A DNA stretch of 40,735 bases from Nitrosomonas mobilis (GCF_900103035.1 NZ_FMWO01000037.1:1-40735), one strand, 5' to 3'. Positions 9,094-17,408 are shown, counted from the first letter of the stretch. The notes: generated from the letters alone by a model not told the origin. Translations and numbers: made by a program.

Positions 9094-9584
9094 TCGTATT
9101 CATGCGACAGCAGCCATTGCTTGATCATGAGTGGCATGCCCTCACTGGCATGCATGAATCCCCCTAATTTACCGTTCTTGGCAATGACGCGATGACAGGG
9201 AATTACAATCGGTAATCGATTCGCGCCACATGCCTGTCCAACGGCACGCGGGCTACTGTGCAGCAGGCTGGCAAATTCTGCATAGCTGCGGGTTGCGCCA
9301 GATGGAATCGCCTGAATCTGCTGCCAGACTCTTCGTTGATGTTGTGTGCCGCTGATGTGCATGGGCAAATCAAACGTTATGCGCGGGTTTTGAAGATAGG
9401 CTTGCAGCTGGCGAAAAACTTCAGCAGCTAGTTCGTTGACGGGTGGTAGCACGGGTGTATCCAGTGGCAGATAGTTGATGTCCGTTAGCCACTCCGCATC
9501 GGTTTTGATGCCCAATACTGCGAATGGGGTCAGCACCTTGGCTTGGTATATCGCGTGATCGGCTGCTGATTTAGATTTTTTCAC
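9090..9584 (-). CDS. ogt: Methylated-DNA--protein-cysteine methyltransferase (Ogt type)
   Basis: This 164-residue suicide repair protein transfers alkyl groups from O6-alkylguanine or O4-alkylthymine to a cysteine. The active-site motif IPCHRVIAKNGKLGGF is complete, with nucleophile C130. The helix-turn-helix containing RSYAEFASLLHSSPRAVGQACGANRLP precedes it. The N-terminal domain is short and poorly conserved, as usual in Ogt. The gene ends in a 4-base overlap with xerD and lies just downstream of the cytochrome-assembly-like gene, so the three may form an operon. Confidence 0.9.
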   Translation of the reverse strand: MKKSKSAADHAIYQAKVLTPFAVLGIKTDAEWLTDINYLPLDTPVLPPVNELAAEVFRQLQAYLQNPRITFDLPMHISGTQHQRRVWQQIQAIPSGATRSYAEFASLLHSSPRAVGQACGANRLPIVIPCHRVIAKNGKLGGFMHASEGMPLMIKQWLLSHEYE

Positions 9585-9593
9585 CGGTAGGAG

Positions 9594-10427
9594 TTACCGA
9601 CTCAGAATAACTTCCAACACAAATTTACTACCGACATAGGCAAGCAGTAGGATGACGAACCCGGTCAGTGTCCAGCGAATGGCGGTGCGACCCCGCCAGC
9701 CGTAAAAATGTCTACCTGCAAGCAGTGCTGCGAAAATAACCCAGGAAATGATGCCGAACAGGGTTTTATGCGTGAAGGTTAGTGATTGTCCGAATATTTC
9801 TTGTGAGAAAAAAATACCACTGGATAATGTCAGACTCAGCAGAATGAAACCGACCCAGACCAGCCGGAACAGCATTTTCTCCATGACCAGCAGCGGCGGC
9901 AGGCGGCTGAATAATGATGATCCTGTAGATTGATGCAGATGACGTTCCAGTGCAGTCATCAGCAATGCATGCAGTGCGGCAATTGTGAAAAAACCATAGG
10001 CGAGCATTGCTGCCAGCAAGTGCGCCTTAAATACCACAAGCTTGGTATGCGTCAGAGGATGTGCAATTGGAAACAGAAGTGGCATCAAAACCGCCACTGC
10101 GGCAATGAACGAAATGGGCGTTATCAGATTCTGCAAACCTTGCAGCGCAGATAAAAATCCGGACAGCCAATAGATAAGTGCGGCAAACCAGACAATTGCT
10201 GAAATCGCATTCCCCACGCCAAAACTGAGCAACCCATCCACAAAGATCGACTGATAAAGAATCGAACCATGCAGCACCAGCGGTACCAACAACATGAGTT
10301 GTGCTGATTTGACATTTGCCCCACGGATTTGTGTTTCAGGTACCTGCCTGTTTGTTGCGCGCCAAAAATACCATCCAGCCAATCCATAAAGCGTTGCGGC
10401 AAGAAGATAAGTTAAAGTACTGAGCAT
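9594..10427 (-). CDS. Inner-membrane cytochrome c assembly-family protein (YpjD/CcsA-like)
   Basis: This 277-residue protein has about eight hydrophobic helices. Its organisation matches the YpjD/HemX branch of the CcsA (cytochrome c assembly) family. Histidines in membrane segments, such as IAHPLTHTKLVVFKAHLLAAM and LTFTHKTLFGIISWVIFAALLAGRHFYGWRGR, are in the family's usual places for haem contacts. The C-terminal half, with HKTLFGIISW and RHFYGWRGR, is the most recognisable. The exact role of this branch is poorly defined, so I do not claim cytochrome maturation. The start ATG at 10427 lies next to the IS-remnant region, so its upstream neighbour may have been displaced. Confidence 0.8.
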   Translation of the reverse strand: MLSTLTYLLAATLYGLAGWYFWRATNRQVPETQIRGANVKSAQLMLLVPLVLHGSILYQSIFVDGLLSFGVGNAISAIVWFAALIYWLSGFLSALQGLQNLITPISFIAAVAVLMPLLFPIAHPLTHTKLVVFKAHLLAAMLAYGFFTIAALHALLMTALERHLHQSTGSSLFSRLPPLLVMEKMLFRLVWVGFILLSLTLSSGIFFSQEIFGQSLTFTHKTLFGIISWVIFAALLAGRHFYGWRGRTAIRWTLTGFVILLLAYVGSKFVLEVILSR

Positions 10428-10588
10428 GCGTCGACAAATAGATAGATAAACGGCAAAGTAAGCACACTGGCGCCTTCAAGGCATTCCTCGCAAGGAGTGG
10501 TATGCTATTCTAGGTATAGATTAAAGTGTTTAGTTTATCAGCTATTAAAGCTGAACTGATCATTACCTCATGGCAAAATTTTAAGCCG

Positions 10589-10650
10589 TGTCTGCATTAA
10601 ACGTTGAAACTGATTTTCTCGTTCGAGAGCGGCCGGAGTCCAGCGATTGG
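10589..10650 (+). repeat. Island-flanking direct repeat, left copy
   Basis: This 62-bp segment (TGTCTGCATTAAACG... to ...GTCCAGCGATTGG) recurs at 40402-40470 in the same orientation, with a few substitutions and a small indel. At both places it abuts a truncated transposase gene of a different family, so it behaves like the end of a third mobile element. The spacing between copies is about 29.8 kb. Confidence 0.7.
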
Positions 10651-10939
10651 CTGTAGTAGTTACCGGCAAAGTCAGAAACCGATGACGCCAGCGAAAACTG
10701 GTATTTTTGTCTATTCCGCATCGCCTGACGTCCGCTCGCACGGGCAAGTCTTCAATCAACGTTGCGCTGTAATTCAACCACTGTTCCTATACCGTAGACG
10801 AGCCAAAGAGGTTCCCGGAATGGCCGTGAATATGTGCTTGCACGCGCAACAGCGAGAACGTTGTAACCCTGCTTGGTGCCGCCCCCAACGATAAGGGCGA
10901 TCTGCATGGCAGGCCGGACAGTTCGGTTCAGAAGAATCC
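10651..10939 (-). pseudogene. Truncated IS1595-like transposase (N-terminal fragment)
   Basis: On the minus strand this reads as an N-terminal zinc ribbon, NCPACHADRPYRWGRHQAG followed by CCACKHIF, then TAIPGTSLARLRYRN. After a one-base frameshift near 10786 it continues WLNYSATLIEDLPVRADVRRCG and FRWRHRFLTLP. This is the zinc-ribbon plus helix-turn-helix start typical of an IS1595-like subgroup. The DDE domain is missing, cut off where the direct repeat at 10589-10650 begins. Confidence 0.7.
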
Positions 10940-11261
10940 TCAAGATATTTCACTCCCATAGTGACTCGGCAAGATGTTCAAATCCACGTTGCTCTCGCCA
11001 GTTTTCTCTGCGCATTCCGATAGTTTGAATATCATGTGCAGCATGCCTTCACGAGTTGGGCATCCTTTTGATCGTTTTGTCCGATGACGTATCGTACCAA
11101 AGGTCGATTCAATCGGATTTGCTGTTCTCAGGCTTTGCCAATGAGCTGCTGGTAATCATAAAATGCCAGCAGCTCTTCACGATCCTTTTGTAATGTCAGT
11201 GCAGCCTTTGGGTACCTGGTTTCATAGGTCGCGATAAACAGATCAAACTTCAGACAAAAAG
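10940..11261 (-). pseudogene. Truncated IS256-family transposase (C-terminal fragment)
   Basis: On the minus strand this reads as the C-terminal third of a mutator-type transposase: FIATYETRYPKAALTLQKDREELLAFYDY. After loss of one base near 11145 it continues PAAHWQSLRTANPIESTFG, then RHRTKRSKGCPTREGMLHMIFKL. These are hallmark IS256-family motifs. The N-terminal two thirds, including most catalytic residues, are absent and replaced by the degenerate repeat at 11262-11394. Confidence 0.8.
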
Positions 11262-11394
11262 CCTGTTTTTTGTAATAGTTGCCGAAAAGTCCAGCCAGAA
11301 GCTTTTTTACGCCAATCGCCGCACAGCATTTCATTCGCGCTACTTAAAAAGCGGGTAGACCCTTCGTAAAAAAATGAGGTTTTCTGGCGGGTAC
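11262..11394 (-). repeat. Degenerate repeat, copy B (inverted relative to 6379-6510)
   Basis: The reverse complement begins GTACCCGCCAGAAAACCTCA and includes CTTCTGGCTGGACTTTTCGGC, matching copy A with small indels. It separates the IS256 fragment from the 3' end of a patatin-like gene. A weak reading frame gives VKKLLAGLFGNYYKK, so it could be part of an old coding sequence that I cannot identify. Confidence 0.6.
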
Positions 11395-11406
11395 TATAGT
11401 AACGAA

Positions 11407-12858
11407 TCAACAAATATCCTTGCTGCTCGACAAACAAATTTGAAGTTCTTGCATCAATTTCTTGAAGAAGGGATCCTCGCTGAGCAGCTTACGACCAATA
11501 GCCCGAAGCCGGTCGGTGGTTTTGCGCGGCAATTCGAAGCTGGTTGGAATGTTCTTGAACCAGGCGCGCTCCTCGGCATCGCTGATGTAATCGAATGATA
11601 TTCGCACTGGGAACAGTTTGACACGATGCGGCATCTGTATATCCAGCGCACATTGCTCGCCCTTCGTTGCCGCAAGTTTTTCGCAGCTCTCGATGAGCTG
11701 TGCCTCTTGGTTGAACTCTCTCACGGTAGCAGTGAGAAGCTCCAGTGTGTCGAAAGAATAATTATCCAGCGGAACCGTTGCTGCAGTTGTGAGCGTATCG
11801 ATAAGCCCAGGAATATTTGGCGTTTTGTCGCGCTTCGTGGCGGGATCTGTAGCGGCGTTGACTGTGATGACCACCAGCTTGTTTACTTTTTTATCATTTA
11901 GCATCTGCAACACGCTCCATGAATAGTTGGTAGAGGTGATAGCCATCAGTGGTCCGCGCAAGCCTAGATTGTCAGCCACACCGCCATCGGTTAGGTGGAT
12001 ATAGTCGCGCCGCTCGGCTCCTTCAGCCGTCAACGATAGTCGCTCCTCGGCACGCGCTGTGCGGCGAGGGTTGATGCGTGAGGCGTGGTCTTTTGCAGCA
12101 AGCTCGACCCACTTCGGCTGTCGGTATTGGCATGATCCGGCGTAGTTCTGAAAAGTAAGTGGCGTGAGCCCTCCTGGATACGCTGAAGATGCAGCAACGG
12201 CCCGTGCCAGCGGTACTCCGCTTAAGTTCGAACAAAGCAAATCAAACTGATCCTGAACGAAGGAAAACTGCGTGCCTTTGCTCATATCAGTCGCATTCAG
12301 AATGACGAAAGGACGCCGACCACGCTTGATCACGTCGGCATAAGTGCCGCCACTGAATACTTTATGGTTGTAGAATTCGGCAGCCAGATCGCTGCGCCCG
12401 AAACTCGGCGATGCGAGTTTAACTAGATTATAGGGTCGAAAAAACTGCATGAGCAGATCTGACTGAATTGGGCGATAAAGGAATTTATCTGGAAATTCGT
12501 CAAAGATCCGCGAGCCATACAGTGCATAGTATGCCGCTGGAAAGCTGCCGCCAGAAATAGAGGAAATCACGTCTACCTCATCCAGGAGTGAGACCTTGCG
12601 TTGATCCCAGTCAATCAGCGTATCACGTAGAGCTTCCATTACGCCGAAAGACAAAGCCGCTGCCCGCATGCCGCCACCTGAGAAACTGAGGATAACGAAT
12701 AATTCGTCGCTGTTCGTACCTTGCTCCAGCTGATCGAATCGGTAGCCGGCAGCCGGATCGTATTTAGCAAGCGGAGGATTAGGAGGAAAGGACGAGCATG
12801 CTGCCAGCAGCAGCGTGCAAATGAGAATGGCCATACCTTGGTAATATTGCGTGACCAT
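11407..12858 (-). CDS. Patatin-like phospholipase lipoprotein
   Basis: This 483-residue putative lipid acyl hydrolase would release fatty acids from phospholipids. An N-terminal lipoprotein signal (ILICTLLLAAC, Cys about residue 21) predicts membrane anchoring. Patatin features are the glycine-rich oxyanion loop FSGGGMRAAALSFGVM (about 59-74), the nucleophile region ISGGSFPAAYYA (Ser about 105) and the catalytic-dyad Asp in TDGGVADNLG. The nucleophile motif is GGSFP, not textbook GxSxG, as also in the second patatin at 17.4-19.2 kb. The start ATG overlaps the preceding stop (TAATG), coupling it to the small upstream gene; a Met eight residues in would give a more compact signal peptide. It is the last gene of the block. 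Confidence 0.82.
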   Translation of the reverse strand: MVTQYYQGMAILICTLLLAACSSFPPNPPLAKYDPAAGYRFDQLEQGTNSDELFVILSFSGGGMRAAALSFGVMEALRDTLIDWDQRKVSLLDEVDVISSISGGSFPAAYYALYGSRIFDEFPDKFLYRPIQSDLLMQFFRPYNLVKLASPSFGRSDLAAEFYNHKVFSGGTYADVIKRGRRPFVILNATDMSKGTQFSFVQDQFDLLCSNLSGVPLARAVAASSAYPGGLTPLTFQNYAGSCQYRQPKWVELAAKDHASRINPRRTARAEERLSLTAEGAERRDYIHLTDGGVADNLGLRGPLMAITSTNYSWSVLQMLNDKKVNKLVVITVNAATDPATKRDKTPNIPGLIDTLTTAATVPLDNYSFDTLELLTATVREFNQEAQLIESCEKLAATKGEQCALDIQMPHRVKLFPVRISFDYISDAEERAWFKNIPTSFELPRKTTDRLRAIGRKLLSEDPFFKKLMQELQICLSSSKDIC

Positions 12859-13085
12859 TAGGCGCCTAGCTTTTTGGTAAAAATGATTTGGATTGGATCG
12901 GATACTGTTGTTTCTGCGATCAGCACTTCCTGCGATCTGGGCTCATAATTGGCGTATTCGCCCAGATCGAATACATGAGTGCCGGTATCCACGCGCAGCT
13001 TCTCATTAGTATGACCGCTACTCACGTTGTCGATATACACCAGCCGTTGTGTCGGAAAAGTCACGATAACATATTCAAGTGCCAT
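12858..13085 (-). CDS. Small PEGA-like beta-domain protein
   Basis: This 75-residue protein (MALEYVIVTFPTQRLVYIDN...) has the alternating pattern of a small beta-sandwich. Its VYIDNVSSGHTNEKLRVDTGTHVFDL portion resembles PEGA domains, where P-x-x-x-V-Y-I-D-x-x-x-x-G-x-T and G-x-H patterns recur. The ATG at 13085 follows GAGGGAAAAAT; an upstream in-frame start at 13136 has no better ribosome binding site. It is translationally coupled to the patatin gene by a one-base overlap, suggesting a partner role. The specific function is unknown. Confidence 0.6.
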   Translation of the reverse strand: MALEYVIVTFPTQRLVYIDNVSSGHTNEKLRVDTGTHVFDLGEYANYEPRSQEVLIAETTVSDPIQIIFTKKLGA

Positions 13086-13402
13086 ATTTTTCCCTCTTTC
13101 CATCGACGATGTGGCTACAGTTTTATAGATTGACAAGTTGAGTCTATCGCGCTCGGTATGGCAATCTCATCGTTGCTTCATTGATAAAAATAATGCCTAT
13201 AAATATTTTCAGTTTAATGTTTTTGGGTGCCGATTAAAGGCTTTAAGTTATACTTTGTTGTGCAATTTCGGCGAATTTTCTATATCACCCCCTTACTACT
13301 GAAAATAGTTTATAGGTAAAGATAAGCCATTGGACGGGCAATCCAGACTCAAGATCAAACGAAACTCGCTGCCCCACCTATATTTTTCTATCGCTCCCAA
13401 TA
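13086..13402. other. Intergenic region with no gene seen
   Basis: These 317 AT-rich bases separate the tyrosinase stop from the start of the small PEGA-like gene. They presumably hold the promoter of the PEGA-like/patatin pair on the minus strand. I found no convincing open frame, strong hairpin terminator or clear promoter match. Confidence 0.5.
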
Positions 13403-14893
13403 TCACCCTCGGATTACCCGAATGGAATAGGACCCAGTCCCTAAGGGCGAGAAGTGTCTTACACGAATGAAGTACTCACCAGGCGACATCTGGCGACGGA
13501 TTCGAGCATTTAAGGAAGACCCTCCGTCGTCATTTCTGTCAATTTCCGGTATCTGGCTATTCGGCCCGTGCAAGGTCATAAAGGTATCCGTTGCTCCACT
13601 TGTTTCAATAGTATAGGTATTTTCAGTCGTTATATTGAATCGGTACACATCGCTTTCATTCGCTGCAGAAATAGCTGCATTGATACTCACTCCATCTACA
13701 ATAAGTTCGGGAATGGGGCTGGGGCCAGCTCCATCGGAGCGTACGCCAACCGCATAATTTCCTGTGGCATTCGGGCTATAAAGACGAATACGCAGATAGT
13801 AAGTACCCGCAGAGAGATTCCGCGTGATTTGTGCATTAAAATTTTCACCTGCATCATCATCTGAAGCCACTTCGACATTCCGATCATTGGGGCCAAAGAG
13901 CGTCATGAAAGTATCGGATGGTCCGGTGGTGAACATCGTATGGGGACCGAAGGTCGGGACGTCGAAGCGAAAAACGTCAGCTTCTCCCGGTGTTGAGATA
14001 TCAGCCTGCGTTGGATTGGCTCCAACCACAATGAGAAGTGGCTGAGGCTGAGGCTGAGGCTGAGGCTGAGGGGCTGCGCTGTCATAAATAATACCCAAGG
14101 CTGCACTGTCAAGGACATCGATAGGACGCGACCCGATTTGTCCTGAAGGGGTACTACCCATAGGATCGGTTAGGTTTTGTCCAAAAGGACCACCATTTGC
14201 TGGAAGATAGCCTTGATTAGGGAAGCGTAATTGCCACTCATGCCAGATCTTGTCGACCATACAATGATGCATGAAGAAGACCGGATCATTCGGCGAAGTC
14301 ATCGGCAGCATAGAGCCACCGACCCAGACATGGCCACGGTTGTGGAGGTTGGGGCCAATCCAGCCTTCCAGTTGGTTACGGAAGCTTGGATTACTGTTCG
14401 TGTTCCATGGAGGTACATCATATGGCGTGATGGCCATAACTTGATCGATTTCCGCTTGAGAGGGTAAGGTTGGCAGCCCGTTCTGTCCAAATTCGCGCAT
14501 CAACGGACCAGCTGGCGATCCGCTGGAGTTGATAACAGTCCATTGGCCAGCTCGGAATGGCCCAGTGCGAACGACTCCACCAGCGTCCCCATTTCCCCCG
14601 AGCAAGTCGTCATTCCACATGGAGGCATTCGTTCCTCCCGATGGCCAGTTCCAGTAGGGTATTCCGAAATTTGGGTTGCCAGAAACACGCTGAAGTTCCA
14701 GTTCAAGATCAAAAATAAAACGGCGGTGCCAGGGCAGGAAGGCAGGACATCGATGAATATCACCCATACTGGCGTTTGCATGCCTGAGAACAAATCGGTC
14801 ATAGATGCCTTCGGCTTTTAAAGTTTGAATGGCGGTAACGAATTCTGCTCGTTCAGCAGCAGTCAGAGTATTTGCATCTTTTCTGATAGCCAT
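13403..14893 (-). CDS. Tyrosinase with two C-terminal PPC-like domains
   Basis: This 496-residue type-3 dicopper oxidase would hydroxylate and oxidise phenols to quinones. CuA ligands are visible as H38 (LRHAN), H47 (GDIHRCP) and H56 (LPWHRRF). CuB ligands are H184 and H188 (HNRGHVWVGG) and one of the HH pair at 209-210 (DPVFFMHHCMVDKIW). The wording closely matches Streptomyces-type tyrosinases. A PQ-repeat linker (about 283-294) leads to two pre-peptidase C-terminal-like beta domains, each with YRFNI or FRFDV, DTFMTL and GPN motifs. No N-terminal signal peptide is evident. A strong AAGGAGG precedes the ATG. Immediately upstream in the same direction is a MelC1-like gene. Confidence 0.9.
   Translation of the reverse strand: MAIRKDANTLTAAERAEFVTAIQTLKAEGIYDRFVLRHANASMGDIHRCPAFLPWHRRFIFDLELELQRVSGNPNFGIPYWNWPSGGTNASMWNDDLLGGNGDAGGVVRTGPFRAGQWTVINSSGSPAGPLMREFGQNGLPTLPSQAEIDQVMAITPYDVPPWNTNSNPSFRNQLEGWIGPNLHNRGHVWVGGSMLPMTSPNDPVFFMHHCMVDKIWHEWQLRFPNQGYLPANGGPFGQNLTDPMGSTPSGQIGSRPIDVLDSAALGIIYDSAAPQPQPQPQPQPLLIVVGANPTQADISTPGEADVFRFDVPTFGPHTMFTTGPSDTFMTLFGPNDRNVEVASDDDAGENFNAQITRNLSAGTYYLRIRLYSPNATGNYAVGVRSDGAGPSPIPELIVDGVSINAAISAANESDVYRFNITTENTYTIETSGATDTFMTLHGPNSQIPEIDRNDDGGSSLNARIRRQMSPGEYFIRVRHFSPLGTGSYSIRVIRG
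14041..14070 (-). repeat. Hexanucleotide repeat encoding the PQ linker
   Basis: Five perfect tandem copies of GCTGAG (plus strand) encode the alternating Pro-Gln linker between the tyrosinase core and the C-terminal domains. Being 6-bp units, copy changes would alter linker length without a frameshift. Confidence 0.85.
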
Positions 14894-14925
14894 GAGAACT
14901 TCCTCCTTCTCTTAGTCTGCTTGAA

Positions 14926-15141
14926 TTAGTCTTTTGCATGGGAAAATTCGGCGGCGTGCTTAGCGATTTCTCTTGCTAGCTCTAATAACGAATCATATTG
15001 GGTATAGGGTAGATATTTCGAATAAAACTTATTTTTTACCCTATCATGATGGCAATCAATTTCCTTCCCATTAATCGACAAGTTGACGCCGTCTTTTATC
15101 TCGATAGTGCGACCTTCAAAAATTTCTTTATGGTGTGCCAT
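14926..15141 (-). CDS. Small MelC1-like tyrosinase cofactor (putative copper chaperone)
   Basis: This 71-residue protein directly precedes the tyrosinase gene (32 bases between stop and start). Its pattern resembles the conserved part of MelC1 'caddie' proteins: EIFEGRTIEI, then a central DGVNLSINGKEIDCHH, then FYSKYLPYTQYDSLLELAREIAKHA. MelC1 has E-x-Y-x-G-R-x-I, VDG-x-ELHVM, and HY-x-P followed by a helix with ARAAV. MelC1 delivers copper to the paired tyrosinase. Histidines H3, H4, H31 and H32 could bind copper. No signal peptide is seen, whereas Streptomyces MelC1 is exported. AAAGGAG precedes the ATG well. The assignment rests on pattern plus context. Confidence 0.55.
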   Translation of the reverse strand: MAHHKEIFEGRTIEIKDGVNLSINGKEIDCHHDRVKNKFYSKYLPYTQYDSLLELAREIAKHAAEFSHAKD

Positions 15142-15281
15142 GTTATGAACTCCTTTTTTAAATAATGAAAATTGATCTATCCTTCATATAAAAAAGAACT
15201 TTTACTTAACCTTTAGTCTTTACCAGCTTAGCCGCTGCAACTTTTAACAAGCCGGTAAAGGAGCAGCATTTTCTTGCTATG

Positions 15282-15761
15282 TTAGTGATCTCCTGCGCAT
15301 TGCAGTTTCGAAGTGCTGATATTATCTGTATGACGCCCACGCGCGCGAATCACAGCTGACAGGTCTATAAAGTATCCATCCAACTTATCGTAATTTAAAT
15401 TTGCGAATCCCAGTGTTCTCGGAAAATCTAATGGCGTATCTCTCATTCCTGTTATCTTGGTAGTCAGGAGTTCAAGACTCATTATCTCTTCAAAAGGAGA
15501 GGCCTCATATTTTCCTGATTTTGTTACGTTCTCAACCATAAAGCATCCTTCGTACCGAGCCTCCAGCTTAAAAGTGCCGTCTTCCGAAATAGCCAGTACA
15601 CCAGAATGAAGCGTCGGTATTCCTGTGCAATTTTTTGTGTCTGCTAACGTAATGTAGCAAGTCATGTTTTTCAAATTAAAAGTCGCCTGAGACGTTGCTG
15701 CGGGGCTTCTCTGAATGAACATCGAAACAGCCATCATCAGCACTACAGCAAATAGTTTCAT
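15282..15761 (-). CDS. Exported hypothetical protein
   Basis: This 159-residue protein has a signal peptide (MKLFAVVLMMAVSMFIQRSPAA) and a mature part with five cysteines, probably in disulfides (TCYITLADTKNCTG, EGCFMVEN, LQCAG). I do not recognise the family. The ATG at 15761 follows AAGGACAAGG and starts the signal peptide; an upstream in-frame start at 15791 would only add ten unconserved-looking residues. It lies between the cysteine-rich secreted protein upstream and the MelC1-like gene downstream, all transcribed the same way, suggesting one operon of secreted or copper-related products. Confidence 0.55.
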   Translation of the reverse strand: MKLFAVVLMMAVSMFIQRSPAATSQATFNLKNMTCYITLADTKNCTGIPTLHSGVLAISEDGTFKLEARYEGCFMVENVTKSGKYEASPFEEIMSLELLTTKITGMRDTPLDFPRTLGFANLNYDKLDGYFIDLSAVIRARGRHTDNISTSKLQCAGDH

Positions 15762-15840
15762 AGCGCCTTGTCCTTGACAATCCAGCAACACAGAGACAGT
15801 CTCCGTTATTGTTGGGGTTAATTTTTATGCCTACTTGCAG

Positions 15841-16620
15841 TTATTTTACGCAGATGCCCGCGCAATCGGCATCTCCTTTAGCAGGATCACAATTATCTGC
15901 AGGATCATCGACACATTTCATACCTTCAGGGCATAGAAAACCGGCAATTCCACCACACATTTGTTTCGGTTTCTGGTCACTGTAAGCAGGACTTCCTTTA
16001 GGCGGATAGTCAATGCGTTTTCCCTCTCCCTGCTTGGCTGGTTCTGCTGCTCCCAGCTTAACGGAATCGTGAATCTGTTGTGGTTTAACTGTTTCAACAT
16101 CGATCGATTCAACATCTCCATCGGTATGTCTAGCGGTATATACGCCTACAACATCCAGCGGAACGGGACTTTTCACAACCAAAAATCCCTCCAGGAACGC
16201 AAAATCCACACAAACGCCATCAATCGGACAAAAATAGCCCGCGATGTCAAAGCAATTTATTTCAACTGCACCATCTGGTTGCAAAGTAGCTCCCTTGAAC
16301 GGCGTAACACTAAAGGGACCTGCCTCGGAACCAAACTGTGTTGCGAGCGCCACCTTAGCTGCAATAGTGATTTTTTTATTGGTAGGGTTATGAATATTGA
16401 CGGCTGTACGGTACGTGCCTCTTGCCAAACTGCCATCCTGGTGCGGTAGCAATAATGAACATACAACTTTTGCGGCATACTGATATTCAGTTTTGATCGT
16501 ATTCGAGTATTTCGTTATTGCTGTTTCTGCTTGAGCGATTTGCTGCATGCCGAAGGCATTGAACCAGAACCATAATCCGAAAAAAATGGAGAAGAGCTTG
16601 ATCATATTAGGTTGTTTCAT
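15841..16620 (-). CDS. Exported protein with a C-terminal cysteine-rich domain
   Basis: This protein of about 259 residues has a signal peptide (IKLFSIFFGLWFWFNAFGM...AQA). Its N-terminal half is a beta-rich domain (CSLLLPHQDGSLARGTYRTAVNIHNP...). A Pro-rich linker leads to a compact C-terminal motif, MCGGIAGFLCPEG-KCVDDPADNCDP-DCAGICVK, with six cysteines. This kind of short disulfide-knotted motif, Kazal-like in spacing, recurs in many secreted bacterial proteins, but its role is unclear. The ATG at 16620 follows GAGGTGA; the GTG nine bases earlier lies within that ribosome binding site and is unlikely. Function unknown. Confidence 0.6.
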   Translation of the reverse strand: MKQPNMIKLFSIFFGLWFWFNAFGMQQIAQAETAITKYSNTIKTEYQYAAKVVCSLLLPHQDGSLARGTYRTAVNIHNPTNKKITIAAKVALATQFGSEAGPFSVTPFKGATLQPDGAVEINCFDIAGYFCPIDGVCVDFAFLEGFLVVKSPVPLDVVGVYTARHTDGDVESIDVETVKPQQIHDSVKLGAAEPAKQGEGKRIDYPPKGSPAYSDQKPKQMCGGIAGFLCPEGMKCVDDPADNCDPAKGDADCAGICVK

Positions 16621-16781
16621 GATAATCACCTCGCTTAATTTAAATTTCGTGCCATGTATCTTGCTCGATTTCTGCAGTAAAAATTTATTCTTATCTTTTT
16701 TCCATAAGAATATCTCCTTATCTATGGCTGTCGTGGTTTACGTCACATTGGTACTATCTTCTTCCTACGTCAACTACAAAA

Positions 16782-17234
16782 CTAAGAAATCGCTACAAAC
16801 TTTGCCTCTGACGGAATTCCCTGATTATCCACTACAAAGAGCATGTAGAATCCGGGTGGTGCGATATTTCCATGTGCCGGTGCTACGGTTTCCACGGTGG
16901 TGGCAGTACGGGAGTGGATGGGCAATTTAATATAACGCTGTCCGGCATCGGTGTGGTGCGTCACCGCAATCGGCGCGATCAGCACCACTGCATTGATATC
17001 TGCAGCAATGAGTGGTGTATTTTTTACTGCTGCGTGGGCGGCATCGAGGTATTCACGGTAGGCTAAGGCATCCAGTGAGCGTCGATCTACTTCTGCTTGT
17101 TGAATAGTCGCGTCTGTATGCTCCATGTTTCTCATGCAATCAAGACGGTGCTTGTGATGTTCCGCATCGTCTGGGGCAACAGGACTATAGTTTGGTACTG
17201 CCTCCATTCTGAGGTATATATGTCTTATATTCAC
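16782..17234 (-). CDS. Small protein with a galactose-oxidase-like C-terminal (DUF1929) domain
   Basis: This 150-residue protein starts at GTG 17234 after a good AAGGAGA. The C-terminal 75 residues (VVLIAPIAVTHHTDAGQRYIKL...APAHGNIAPPGFYMLFVVDNQGIPSEAKFV) match the DUF1929 domain that closes galactose/glyoxal oxidases. In those enzymes this domain supplies one copper-ligand histidine (compare THHTD). The kelch propeller carrying the Cys-Tyr cofactor is absent; instead there is a roughly 70-residue, His-rich helical N-terminus (DDAEHHKHRLDCMRNMEHTD). It is either a free-standing domain or a remnant of a larger oxidase. Its good start favours a real small gene. Confidence 0.6.
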   Translation of the reverse strand: MNIRHIYLRMEAVPNYSPVAPDDAEHHKHRLDCMRNMEHTDATIQQAEVDRRSLDALAYREYLDAAHAAVKNTPLIAADINAVVLIAPIAVTHHTDAGQRYIKLPIHSRTATTVETVAPAHGNIAPPGFYMLFVVDNQGIPSEAKFVAIS

Positions 17235-17408
17235 GATCTACATCTCCTTTTCGGGAAAAGTGATCCAGTAACATAAAAGCATGCCGAGTGGACAACAATA
17301 GTTCAAAATACCTAATCCACCCTGGTGCCATTACGAAACGTCTTCGATAACATCAGACCAAATTCAAACAATCATTCTTGATATACGATTTCTTCCAATT
17401 TCTATGTA

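Noticed and set aside
14041..14070. Short regular repeats as a possible CRISPR
   Set aside because: These are contiguous 6-bp units with no spacers that encode a PQ linker. No spaced repeats of CRISPR size and no cas genes are in the window.
15961..16449. A 162-codon plus-strand frame opposite the cysteine-rich secreted protein
   Set aside because: The minus-strand frame has a signal peptide, a good ribosome binding site and an ordered Cys pattern. The plus-strand frame has a run of unpatterned residues and no start signal.
16547..16930. A 127-codon plus-strand frame across the gap between two minus-strand genes
   Set aside because: Most of it overlaps the supported genes at either end. The short unique part is AT-rich without a ribosome binding site or recognisable domain.
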